64,000 bases of DNA from Rhizobium cauense (GTDB lineage: Bacteria > Pseudomonadota > Alphaproteobacteria > Rhizobiales > Rhizobiaceae): contig NZ_JAEUAT010000009.1 in the NCBI RefSeq assembly GCF_019511525.1, positions 1 through 64,000 of the forward strand. Direction: 5' to 3'. The position numbers and the translations under genes were made by a program. A model generated the notes under the pieces. That model was not told where the DNA came from, ran no database searches, and saw only the letters and a program-made list of their open reading frames with translations. Position 1 is the stretch's first letter; the number at the start of each line of letters is the position of its first letter. This document shows, piece after piece, positions 8,547 to 16,518 of this stretch.

Positions 8547-10457
8547 ATGTGTTGGGGCGGAGCATTCATTCGATCTCGGTATGCTGGCTTGCGGCTCGCA
8601 GTAGCCTTGTGTATCCTCTCCGGCGGTGGGGAGGCTGCCTCCCAAGCCTTGCCAATGGCTGGCCGGGTTCCGCGTGTTCTCATTCTTTATCCCTATGACG
8701 AAAGAATTGTCGCAACGACGGTTGCGGGAGAGGCCCTGCGCGCGCGTCTGATTCAGGCGACGAACAGCAAGATCGACCTGTTTTCCGAGTTCCTCGATCT
8801 GTCGCGATTTCCAGAGCCCGAGCATGTCGCCCGGATGGGGGCTTATCTGGCAGAGAAGTACGCCGATCATCGTCCAGACGTCGTGGTAGCACTTGGAAAG
8901 GAATCCGCAAGCTTCATCGGCAAAAACCGCAACTCGATCGCACCAGGCGCGAAAATCGTCGTCGCTGGGTTTGGCAGCTCCGCCGCAGACAAAATTGGAC
9001 TGTCCAAGGACGTTCTCGGCGCCTTTTCGATCTTCGACATTCTCAAAACCGCGCAGATGGCCCGCAGTCTCCAGCCAAGCGCTCGCCACCTCTTCATAGT
9101 CGGAGGATCTTCGGATTTCGATCGTGAGTGGCTGGCATCCGCACGTAACGCCCTGAGCGAATTCTCAGCGTTTTATGAAACCACTTATCTGGAGGACTTG
9201 ACGATCGATGAATTCGTCGACCGGGCAGCTCGCGTACCGGCAGACAGCATCATATTGGCATTGACGGTTTTCAAGGATCGAGACGGGCGCAACTTCATAC
9301 CTAGGGAGGCCCTGAGGCAGATTGCCATGACTGCCAACGCCCCCGTCTATGGACCTTACGAAACCTACCTCGATCACGGTGTCGTCGGCGGCAGTACCGT
9401 TACGTTCGATGCTCTCGGCCAAACTGTAGGCAATCTTGTTCTAGATGCCATTGCTGGGAAGCCTGCTCAAAATGTAGATGCGCCTCAGACTTACTTTGCA
9501 GACTTTCGGCAGCTCCAACGCTGGGGTCTTTCGCCAAGCGATCTGCCACCCGGCACCATTACGGTGCATCGGGAAAAGAGCCTCTGGGAGGAACATTGGC
9601 CGATAGTAAGTGCTACCTTTGGTGTCGTAGTCATGCAAGCAAGCGCGATTGCGGTTCTTTTGCTTGAGCGGCGTCGTCGCCAAGCAGCAGAAAGCCGAGC
9701 TCGGATCCATTTGATGGAAGCGGTTCACTTGAACCAGTCTGCGACAGCGGGCGCCTTGTCTTCATCGATAGCCCACGAGCTCAACCAACCCCTCTCAGCC
9801 ATTCGAAATAACGCCGAGGCTGCTTCTGAATTGCTTCGATCCGGAAACCCCGACTTGCAGCTGATCCAGCAGATCCTTGCGGACATTCAGGAAGACGATC
9901 GGAGGGCGGGCGATATCATCAGCAGGATGAGAGGGCTGCTAAAGAAAAGACGCGAGATCGACTGGCAGGAGTTCGATCTCAACGACATCACCTCAAGTGC
10001 CATCCACATCATTCGCTCTGAGGCTGAGCGGCGAGGGATATCTTTGAGAGCGACTGAGCCGGAGGGCAGGCTGCCAGTTCGCGCCGACAGGGTCCACGTC
10101 CAGCAGGTGGTCCTTAACTTGGCAACGAATGCGATGGACGCCATGTCGGGGACTGGCCCGACCGGAAAGACGCTGACGTTTGCAACAGGCGTTGCAAATG
10201 ACAGAGCGGCTCTCTGCGTTGCCGATACGGGAACAGGCATTCCCGAAGACGCACTGCCAACAATCTTTGAGCCCTTCTACACCACAAAACAGGAAGGAAC
10301 GGGACTCGGTCTTTCCATAGCCCGGGCGATTGTCGAGACTTACGGCGGAGCGATCTCTGCTTACAACAGGCCTGAGGGTGGAGCGATCTTTCGCATGGAT
10401 CTGCCTCTGGTCGGGAGGAAAGAGGCTAATGAAACCAACGGTCTACATCGTCGATGA
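8547..10457 (+). CDS. Sensor histidine kinase with periplasmic ABC-substrate-binding-like domain
   Basis: The 636-residue product has a signal/anchor (about residues 10-32), an extracytoplasmic domain of ~310 residues with the fold-like pattern of ABC_sub_bind proteins (RVPRVLILYPYDERI, DVVVALGKESASFI, GGSTVTFDALGQ), a membrane helix (about 352-374, ATFGVVVMQASAIAVLLL), and a cytoplasmic kinase. HisKA has the phospho-acceptor His in SSIAHELNQPLSAIRNN. HATPase_c has the N box (VVLNLATNAMDAM), DTGTGIPEDA and GTGLGLSIAR. It should sense a periplasmic small ligand and phosphorylate the regulator whose start overlaps its 3' end. ATG 8547 follows GGGAGG; a TTG five codons earlier is less likely. 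Confidence 0.92.
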   Translation: MCWGGAFIRSRYAGLRLAVALCILSGGGEAASQALPMAGRVPRVLILYPYDERIVATTVAGEALRARLIQATNSKIDLFSEFLDLSRFPEPEHVARMGAYLAEKYADHRPDVVVALGKESASFIGKNRNSIAPGAKIVVAGFGSSAADKIGLSKDVLGAFSIFDILKTAQMARSLQPSARHLFIVGGSSDFDREWLASARNALSEFSAFYETTYLEDLTIDEFVDRAARVPADSIILALTVFKDRDGRNFIPREALRQIAMTANAPVYGPYETYLDHGVVGGSTVTFDALGQTVGNLVLDAIAGKPAQNVDAPQTYFADFRQLQRWGLSPSDLPPGTITVHREKSLWEEHWPIVSATFGVVVMQASAIAVLLLERRRRQAAESRARIHLMEAVHLNQSATAGALSSSIAHELNQPLSAIRNNAEAASELLRSGNPDLQLIQQILADIQEDDRRAGDIISRMRGLLKKRREIDWQEFDLNDITSSAIHIIRSEAERRGISLRATEPEGRLPVRADRVHVQQVVLNLATNAMDAMSGTGPTGKTLTFATGVANDRAALCVADTGTGIPEDALPTIFEPFYTTKQEGTGLGLSIARAIVETYGGAISAYNRPEGGAIFRMDLPLVGRKEANETNGLHRR

Positions 10458-11061
10458 CGACCAATCCTATCGTACGGCTACTGAAAGACTGCTTTGCGCC
10501 TACGGTCATACAGTCACCGGATTTTCGTCAGGTGCCGAGTTGCTTGCGTGCCTGGCAGACGGAGCGACGGGCTGTGTCCTCCTTGATCTGCAAATGCCGC
10601 AGCATTCCGGCTTACAAATCCAGAAGGAACTTCGAACCCATGCGCCTCTTCTACCGATCGTCTTCCTCACTGGGCAGGGTGACATCAAGGCAAGTGTCGA
10701 GGCGATGAAGTGCGGCGCTGAAGATTTCCTTGAAAAGCCAGCTTCCCCAGCTGTCCTGATCAGGGCGATCGAACAAGCACTTGCTCGATCTGCAAGCAGA
10801 CGGGCGCAGCATGAGCGCGTACTTGCGCAGCAAGCGCGGGTAAAAAGCCTCAGCCTTCGCGAAAACAGCGTCTTTGAATTGCTCATTCGTGGAAAGCTCA
10901 ATAAACAGATCGCGTTTTCACTTGGTATTTCGGAGCGGACGGTGAAGGTTCACCGCCACCAGGTGATGGAAAAACTTGGGGCTCGTTCTCTGGCAGACGT
11001 GGTCATGATTGCGGCCAATGCCGGGTTCGTCGACCATCCGGACGGACGGTCAGAGCCATGA
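10429..11061 (+). CDS. FixJ-type response regulator
   Basis: The 210-residue product has a receiver domain (VYIVDDDQSYRTATERLL; phospho-acceptor Asp in CVLLDLQMP; conserved Lys in FLEKPASP) and a LuxR/FixJ helix-turn-helix (SLRENSVFELLIRGKLNKQI, GISERTVKVHRHQVMEKL). The start ATG at 10429 follows GGAGGAAAGAGG and lies within the last codons of the kinase gene, so the two are translationally coupled and form a cognate pair. The longer frame back to 10330 is rejected because MKPTVYIVDDD is the normal N-terminus. CCCTTAAGGG-type palindromes nearby are candidate targets. Confidence 0.93.
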   Translation: MKPTVYIVDDDQSYRTATERLLCAYGHTVTGFSSGAELLACLADGATGCVLLDLQMPQHSGLQIQKELRTHAPLLPIVFLTGQGDIKASVEAMKCGAEDFLEKPASPAVLIRAIEQALARSASRRAQHERVLAQQARVKSLSLRENSVFELLIRGKLNKQIAFSLGISERTVKVHRHQVMEKLGARSLADVVMIAANAGFVDHPDGRSEP

Positions 11062-11073
11062 TTGGTTCCCCTT

Positions 11074-11089
11074 CCCCTTAGGGCAATAT
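11074..11089 (+). promoter_or_regulatory. CCCCTTAGGGCAATAT motif upstream of the lone receiver gene
   Basis: This copy matches 14 of 16 positions of the motif upstream of the sulfatase gene (8438-8455, opposite strand) and has the same orientation relative to its downstream gene. It sits 67 bases before the GTG start at 11156, a normal operator/promoter distance. Confidence 0.4.
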
Positions 11090-11155
11090 TCCGCAGCAGC
11101 CAACACGCCTAAAGTAATGCCTGGTCTCGCGCGCTTTCACGGGTGGAGGGCAGGG

Positions 11156-11527
11156 GTGGAAAACAAGCGTCGTATAGTGGCCGTCATCGATGATGACGAA
11201 AGCGTACGCCGAAGTGTCTCGCGTCTCCTAAATGCTTATGGATTTGCGGCCGTCGAATACGCATCGGCAGAGGCCTTTTTCGACAGAGACCCCGACGTTG
11301 CGATTGAATGCCTCGTATCGGATATCGACCTAGAAGGCATGTCCGGTATCGAACTCCAGCGAAAGTTAAACAACAGTGGTTTAAAGCTGCCAACAATATT
11401 CATCACGGCCCTCGAAGACGAGCGGCTGAGGGAAGTCGCCGAACGGAAAGGATGCATCGCGTATTTGCAGAAGCCGTTTGCAGGAGCTGCGCTCATTGCC
11501 GCAATCAAAAAGTCATTCGAATCGTGA
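11156..11527 (+). CDS. Single-domain response regulator (receiver only)
   Basis: The 123-residue product is a lone CheY-like receiver: acidic pocket in VAVIDDDESVRRSVSRLL, phospho-acceptor Asp in CLVSDIDLEGMSG, Thr/Ser switch in IFITALEDE, and conserved Lys in AYLQKPF. There is no output domain. GTG 11156 follows GGAGGGCAGG and gives VENKRRIVAVIDDD; an ATG at 11117 would add 13 residues of unlikely sequence. Such proteins act as phosphate shuttles or sinks, so it may connect the FixJ-type system upstream with the NarL-type kinase downstream. The two-residue spacing of the receiver motifs is normal. Confidence 0.85.
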   Translation: MENKRRIVAVIDDDESVRRSVSRLLNAYGFAAVEYASAEAFFDRDPDVAIECLVSDIDLEGMSGIELQRKLNNSGLKLPTIFITALEDERLREVAERKGCIAYLQKPFAGAALIAAIKKSFES

Positions 11528-11646
11528 ATTCTTCGAATTTTCGCATCAAATGTTGGGGCGAACGCGGCCTTACGCCGGCCGAGAGGGTCAGCGTAGGTCG
11601 GGCCGCCATTTTGACGTGCATTAGCGGGTTGCGCTCGCACGCGCTG

Positions 11647-13887
11647 ATGTTAGTTTATACGGCGGTGGGGTGGACTGGCGACTATCGGAGGCGTTTTCGC
11701 CGTGAGGGGGGCACACATCGTGTCGGCGCAAGCATCATAATAGATAAAGGGAAGATCTGGAGGACGTCTCGCCGCCATTTCTGGTTGGTACTGCTGTTGT
11801 GCCTTAACAGCGGTGTTGGGGGAGCTGTAGAGCCGCAACGGGTGCTGTTGCTGCATTCGTTCGGCGCGCGATTTTCCCCGTTCAACGCCTTCTCGAGCGC
11901 CTTTCGCGTTGATCTTATTAGTCGTTCCCCAAAGCCGATTGATATCTACGAGGCATCGCTTGAAACCGCACGCTTTTCTGCCGACCAGCAGAACGACCCG
12001 TTCGTGGATTACCTCACCGCTCTGGTCAGGGCACGACCGCCGAAGCTTGTCGTGACTATCGGGGGCGCTGCCACACGATTTGCCCAGGCTCACCGCAGCG
12101 AACTGTTCCCCTCGACCCCCACCCTTTTCACGGCTCTGGACGAGCGCGTGTTGAAGGCCAGCTCTCTCACAGCCAATGACGCTGCAGTCACCGTCAGTCT
12201 CGACCTGCCGGCAATGGTCGAAAACATACTGCAGGTGCGACCCGAGACAAAAAAGGTCTTTGTCGTGATAGGCAGCTCTCCGCTTGAACGGTTCTGGGCG
12301 CAGGAAGCCGAGGCGGCTTTCAAGCCCTTCCAGGACCGGCTTGCCTTCGAATTCTCAAGCGCGATGTCGTTCGACCAGATCGTTTCCCGCGTTGCGGCGT
12401 TGCCGCCCAGCACGGCGGTCCTGTCAGGTCTGATGGTCGTCGACGCGGCGGGGGTACCTTACGAAGAGGATCGGGTAATCGCGCGATTGCATGAGGCCGC
12501 CAGCGTTCCGTTGTTCGGCCTGTTTGACAGTCAACTCGGCAAGGGGATCGTTGGTGGTCCCCTATTGGCAATTGACGATCTCGCCAGCGACGCCGCCGAT
12601 GTCTCGTTGCGAATGCTCGCCGGCGAGGCGCCAACGGATATTCACATACCTCCCCGCCGCCCGAGCGCGCCGACCTTCGATGACCGGGAGCTCGCCCGGT
12701 GGGGAATACCCGAAAGTCGCCTGCCGGCACACAGTGTTGCGCTGTTCAGGGAGCCGACATTCTATGAAACCTATCGATGGCAAATCCTCGGTGTCTTGGC
12801 TCTTCTACTGATCGAAACGACCTTCGTCGTTGCGCTGCTCGAACACCGCAGGCGGTTGAGACGGACGAAGCAAGAGTTGAGTGTCAGCGAGGAGCGTCTG
12901 AGCACGGCTGCGATTGCCGCCGACGTCGCCCTATGGGTCTGGGATATACAGAAGAACGACATCTGGGTGTCGGAGAGTGGGCGACAACTGTTCGGCCTCG
13001 GCGTAGACGGGACGACGTTAGAGCGCTTGGTCAAAGTGGTCCATCCCGATGATCGTAGGCCGTTCTGGCGCGCCGTTGGCGAGGCGCTTACCCAGAGGGG
13101 CGAGTTCGAGCCGCGGTTTCGTCTGACTGTGCCGGGGCGCGGCCTTCGGTGGGTCTCCTCACGCGGACGAGTGGAATTCGATTCCGCGGGCAAGCCCAGC
13201 CGCATGCGCGGCGTAGCTGTCGACATCACCGGCCGGCAGGCAGCGGAGGAGGAGGCAAGGGAGCTTAGTGGCCGGCTCATTCATGCTCACGAAGACGAGC
13301 GGGCGCGGCTTGCGCGTGAGCTGCATGACGATGTGACGCAGAGGCTGGCGGTCCTGGCCATCAATGCAGGCCGCGCTGAGCGAAGCGCGGACAGCCCCGC
13401 CGACAGTGCCGCGATGTACGAGATACGTGAGGAGCTGGTGCGGCTGAGCGAGGATGTGCACTCGCTGTCTTATCGACTTCACCCATCGATCCTCGAAGAC
13501 CTTGGACTGGAAGAAGCACTGCGAGCCGAGTGTGATCGTTTTGCCGCCTTGGAGCGGACGATCATACATCTGGATACCGAGAATTCCACCACGAAAATAT
13601 CGCCGGAAGTCGCCTTATGCCTGTTTCGCATCGCCCAGGAGGCGCTCCGCAACGTAGGCCGTCATGCGGACGCCAGCCGAGTGCGGGTATCTCTGGTCCG
13701 GAAGGGTGACAAGTTGAACCTCACCATCGAGGACAATGGCAAAGGCTACAATTCTCTTGCTGTAACGGGGAAGGTGAGCCTCGGTCTCGCCAGTATGCGA
13801 CAACGCGCCAGATTGGTCGGCGGGACAATCAAGATCGAAAGCGCCACGGGAACCGGGACCACCGTGTTCGCGTCGGTTCCACTGTAG
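11647..13887 (+). CDS. NarL-family sensor histidine kinase with periplasmic sensor and PAS domain
   Basis: From ATG 11647 the product is 746 residues. It has a hydrophobic signal/anchor (HFWLVLLLCLNSGVGGAV), a ~300-residue periplasmic domain of the same ABC_sub_bind-like type as the kinase at 8547 (VEPQRVLLLHSFGARFSPFN, PPKLVVTIGGAATRF, GKGIVGGPLLAIDDLA), a membrane helix (ILGVLALLLIETTFVVALL), a PAS domain (WVWDIQKNDIWVSESG, HPDDRRPFWR), a HisKA_3 dimerisation domain with the acceptor His in LARELHDDVTQRL, and an HATPase with EDNGKGYN and GLASMRQRARLVGG. The frame is open back to 11308; the true start is uncertain because no strong ribosome binding site precedes 11647. It is followed by its NarL-type regulator. 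Confidence 0.9.
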   Translation: MLVYTAVGWTGDYRRRFRREGGTHRVGASIIIDKGKIWRTSRRHFWLVLLLCLNSGVGGAVEPQRVLLLHSFGARFSPFNAFSSAFRVDLISRSPKPIDIYEASLETARFSADQQNDPFVDYLTALVRARPPKLVVTIGGAATRFAQAHRSELFPSTPTLFTALDERVLKASSLTANDAAVTVSLDLPAMVENILQVRPETKKVFVVIGSSPLERFWAQEAEAAFKPFQDRLAFEFSSAMSFDQIVSRVAALPPSTAVLSGLMVVDAAGVPYEEDRVIARLHEAASVPLFGLFDSQLGKGIVGGPLLAIDDLASDAADVSLRMLAGEAPTDIHIPPRRPSAPTFDDRELARWGIPESRLPAHSVALFREPTFYETYRWQILGVLALLLIETTFVVALLEHRRRLRRTKQELSVSEERLSTAAIAADVALWVWDIQKNDIWVSESGRQLFGLGVDGTTLERLVKVVHPDDRRPFWRAVGEALTQRGEFEPRFRLTVPGRGLRWVSSRGRVEFDSAGKPSRMRGVAVDITGRQAAEEEARELSGRLIHAHEDERARLARELHDDVTQRLAVLAINAGRAERSADSPADSAAMYEIREELVRLSEDVHSLSYRLHPSILEDLGLEEALRAECDRFAALERTIIHLDTENSTTKISPEVALCLFRIAQEALRNVGRHADASRVRVSLVRKGDKLNLTIEDNGKGYNSLAVTGKVSLGLASMRQRARLVGGTIKIESATGTGTTVFASVPL

Positions 13888-13897
13888 GAGAAGGCCG

Positions 13898-14542
13898 ATG
13901 GAACGGCTACGGTTGCTGCTGGCAGATGACCACGTAATGATCGCGGAAGGCCTGAAGCGTATTCTTGCCGACGATTTCGAGCTGATCGGCGTGGTGGAAG
14001 ACGGCCGAGCGCTTGTCGACACCGCAAGGAGGCTCAAACCCGACGTCGTGGTCACCGACATTTCAATGCCCAACCTCAACGGCATCGAGGCGATCTACCA
14101 CTTGAAGCGTGACAATCCGGCGGTCAAGATCGTCATTCTGACGATGCACCAGACGGCGGCTTACGCGCGTCGCGCGATCGAAGCCGGCGCCTCGGCTTTT
14201 GTGGTGAAGCACGCGGCACCAGCCGAACTGGTGATGGCCATCCACGCCGCATCCAAGGGGAAGACCTTTATAGCACCCTCGATGACCGCGGAGGTACTTA
14301 CGGATATTGAGCGCGACCCCAGACATGATGCGGAGCCCCGCCATGCGGTTCTCACCCAGCGCCAGCGCGAAATACTGCAATTGCTGACCGAGGGACGATC
14401 CGCCAAGGAGATTGCGGCGGTGCTCTCGATATCCCCGAGGACCGTGGAATTCCATAAATACCAGATGATGGACACACACCGCCTACGCAACAGCGCCGAG
14501 CTCCTCCACTTCGCGATCAAGAACGGCATCGTCACGGTCTGA
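13898..14542 (+). CDS. NarL/LuxR-type response regulator
   Basis: The 214-residue product has a receiver (LRLLLADDHVMIAEGLKRIL; phospho-acceptor Asp in VVVTDISMPNLNG; Lys in AFVVKHAAP) and a C-terminal LuxR-type helix-turn-helix (LTQRQREILQLLTEGRSAKE, ISPRTVEFHKYQMMD). GGAGAAGG precedes the ATG, ten bases after the kinase stop, so the two genes form an operon. Two similar 41-bp elements with inverted repeats lie just downstream, before the lone receiver and the Cys-rich protein genes. They are the best candidates for its binding sites. Confidence 0.93.
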   Translation: MERLRLLLADDHVMIAEGLKRILADDFELIGVVEDGRALVDTARRLKPDVVVTDISMPNLNGIEAIYHLKRDNPAVKIVILTMHQTAAYARRAIEAGASAFVVKHAAPAELVMAIHAASKGKTFIAPSMTAEVLTDIERDPRHDAEPRHAVLTQRQREILQLLTEGRSAKEIAAVLSISPRTVEFHKYQMMDTHRLRNSAELLHFAIKNGIVTV

Positions 14543-14556
14543 ACGCTTGAGGCCCC

Positions 14557-14597
14557 CGTAAATTTTCGGGCTGAGAACCCGTATTTTTGCGAGGTGA
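14557..14597 (+). promoter_or_regulatory. 41-bp conserved element, copy 1
   Basis: Begins CGTAAATTTTC and ends GAGGTGA. Copy 2 at 15290-15330 has exactly the same length and matches at 31 of 41 positions, including the first 11 and last 7. The central part has AACCCGTATTTTTGCGAGG here. It sits directly before the lone receiver gene, so an operator or activator box for the adjacent NarL-type regulator is the inference. Confidence 0.6.
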
Positions 14598-14650
14598 CAT
14601 TTCAGTTCCCTCAACCGATTTTTTTATGCTGTCCGCCAAGGGAGGGTACG

Positions 14651-15049
14651 ATTAGCCAGTCACCTCGCTGCGCTCTGCTAGCCGACCGCCACCTGGCCTT
14701 GAGCGACGGCATTCGCGGTCTATTGGAAACAACGTTTGGCGTGGTCGTGATGGTCGCGGACGAGCCGTCGCTATTCGAGACCATCGACCGTATGCGCGTG
14801 GAGCTTGCTGTTGTAGACATATCGATTTCACATGGCAGTGGCTCGAATATCATCAGCCGCCTGCGCGAGCAGTTTTGCGATCTCAAGCTGATCGCCATCA
14901 GCGTTCACGACGAGCCGAGTGTCCGCCGCGCAGTCTTGCGGGCGGGAGCGGATGCGTTCGTCCTCAAGCGAGCGATTGCGACGGACCTCATCCCCGCGCT
15001 GGATGCGGCGCTCGCAGGTACCGCTGGGATGGGCGATACAGAGTTTTGA
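14651..15049 (+). CDS. Response-regulator receiver protein without output domain
   Basis: The product (about 132 residues) keeps the receiver fold: RCALLADRHLALSDGIRGLL, phospho-acceptor Asp in AVVDISISHGSGSN, AISVHDEPSVRRAVLRAG and Lys in AFVLKRAI. It is most like the receiver half of the NarL-type protein just upstream and lacks the HTH. The usual start codons are absent at the expected place: an ATT at 14651 follows AAGGGAGGG with good spacing, whereas the GTG at 14594 lies inside the conserved 41-bp element. I prefer 14651 but the start is uncertain. It could be a phosphate sink or a decoy for the adjacent kinase. Confidence 0.7.
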   Translation: MSQSPRCALLADRHLALSDGIRGLLETTFGVVVMVADEPSLFETIDRMRVELAVVDISISHGSGSNIISRLREQFCDLKLIAISVHDEPSVRRAVLRAGADAFVLKRAIATDLIPALDAALAGTAGMGDTEF

Positions 15050-15289
15050 TCGGACGAGGACTGTGTCGGGCATCCAAAAGTGCGCTGCTCAAACCTTGAA
15101 ACCCTGCGCGAATGCGAAGTTCGCCGCTGCGGGGCCCAACTCCGGGTGACCGCTGAACGGCGAGTTCCATGGCAGGAGCATCGAGCACCCAGACAAGAAT
15201 TATCGATAGAAACTTTTCGGGTATGAAGGCCTCAGTCTCTGACGGCAGGGCTTTCGAGAAGGCTTTGACCGAGAGGCGAGCGCTCACCT

Positions 15290-15330
15290 CGTAAATTTTC
15301 CACCCAGGAACTCGTAATATTACGAGGTGA
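15290..15330 (+). promoter_or_regulatory. 41-bp conserved element, copy 2, with inverted repeats
   Basis: Same length and layout as 14557-14597. It contains the 14-bp perfect palindrome TCGTAATATTACGA (15312-15325). An 11-bp inverted repeat TCACCTCGTAA (15284-15294) / TTACGAGGTGA (15320-15330) frames it. It lies 157 bases before the Cys-rich protein gene, in the promoter region. Confidence 0.65.
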
Positions 15331-15486
15331 TTTTTCGCCCCGTTTTAAGCAACCTAGCGTTGGGATCAGCGCCAAGGGGGCGTCTGGCTAGCATCTATGA
15401 TGATCGTGCGGCGCTACCGTATTCGCCTTCTCGTTGAGGTAATTGAGCAAGCCGCAGAATACCGTGAAATCGCTGAGGGAAAGCGC

Positions 15487-15911
15487 ATGCAGAAACAATC
15501 TCGCATTTTCAGTTGCGCGCTCTTGGCGACGTTGGTTGTCGCCAGCGTCGTCCGCGCGGAGACGATCAGCTTTGCAGATGCCGTATCGACGCTCGCCCAA
15601 GCCTGTAGCACCGATATCAAGAAGCACTGCAAAGGCGTGAACCTCGCCAACAACAGCATTCAACAATGCCTGCAGAAGCACCAGGCCGAGGTCTCCCCGA
15701 CCTGCACCACGACGCTGGGTGAGGTGACGAATTCGATCCAACAACGTCGGAGGCACAGGCCAGCGTTACCAAGATATGCGGCGAGGATGCGGCCCGGGTC
15801 TGCCACGACGTGGCACCCGGCGAGGCGAACCTCGTCAATTGCCTGGCCAGGGCGACAGAGGTCGTCGGCAAGAAGTGTAGCCAAGTCATAACGGATGCCG
15901 GTTGGCGATAA
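15487..15911 (+). pseudogene. Cysteine-rich secreted repeat protein, frameshifted in the middle
   Basis: GAGGG precedes ATG 15487. The signal peptide is MQKQSRIFSCALLATLVVAS; the mature part starts with Cys-rich repeat units (AQACSTDIKKHCKGVN, IQQCLQKHQAEVSPTC). After about 15735 the reading frame becomes Arg-rich nonsense, while another frame restores the repeat: KICGEDAARVCHDVAPGEAN, LVNCLARATEVVGKKC, stopping at 15909-15911. The pattern matches Cys-rich-repeat proteins (pairs of C...C about 10-14 residues apart). A single missing base explains it. Either this is a recent inactivation or a sequence error; upstream and downstream genes are otherwise intact. Confidence 0.7.
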
Positions 15912-15929
15912 CCTTGGGTGGGATGGGCA

Positions 15930-16499
15930 ATGCGGATTTCAGAATTTCGGTTCATGCTCACACTGGTTGGGATGGTCGCGGCGAGTGCTGCGAACGCTGA
16001 AACGTTCACCAACCGGCAGCTGATCGCGACCCTTGGTCAAGTCGCCGAGAGAGCGCCATCGATCGACGTGGCGCTCCTTGTCGAGGAAGTCGCTGCAAAT
16101 GTCGGCAAGGGAAGCGATGCGCTGCCGACGTGGTCCCGGCTCGCGGCGATGCCGCAGATCAACGTTGATATCGAGTTTGAAGTCAACTCGGTGGCGATCG
16201 CACCGGAGTCGTATCGAAATGTCGGCGTGATCGCTGATGCGCTCCATGATCCGAGATTGCTCGGCCACAAGATTCTGATCGTCGGTCACACCGATTCGAC
16301 CGGCGATGCGAACGACAATCTCAAACTCAGCGCGGCCCGCGCCGATGCGATCCGGGACGCTTTGAGTACGACATTCGCCGTCGCACCCGACCGGCTGTTC
16401 GCGGTTGGGGTCGGTGAGGAAATGCCATTGAACGTCGCCGATCCGAAGGCCGCCGCAAATCGGAGGGTCCAGCTGATCAACGTCGGATTGCTCAAGTAG
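15930..16499 (+). CDS. OmpA-domain envelope protein
   Basis: The 189-residue product has a signal peptide (MRISEFRFMLTLVGMVAASA) and a C-terminal OmpA/MotB peptidoglycan-binding domain: INVDIEFEVNSVAIAPESY, ILIVGHTDSTGDANDN with the conserved HTD, LSAARADAIRDAL and ANRRVQLINVG with the Arg pair. It should be periplasmic and bind peptidoglycan. It follows the Cys-rich gene closely and precedes the DUF1254 gene by about 20 bases, so an operon is likely, driven from the element at 15290-15330. Confidence 0.85.
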   Translation: MRISEFRFMLTLVGMVAASAANAETFTNRQLIATLGQVAERAPSIDVALLVEEVAANVGKGSDALPTWSRLAAMPQINVDIEFEVNSVAIAPESYRNVGVIADALHDPRLLGHKILIVGHTDSTGDANDNLKLSAARADAIRDALSTTFAVAPDRLFAVGVGEEMPLNVADPKAAANRRVQLINVGLLK

Positions 16500-16518
16500 C
16501 ACTGTCTGGAAGGAGCTC

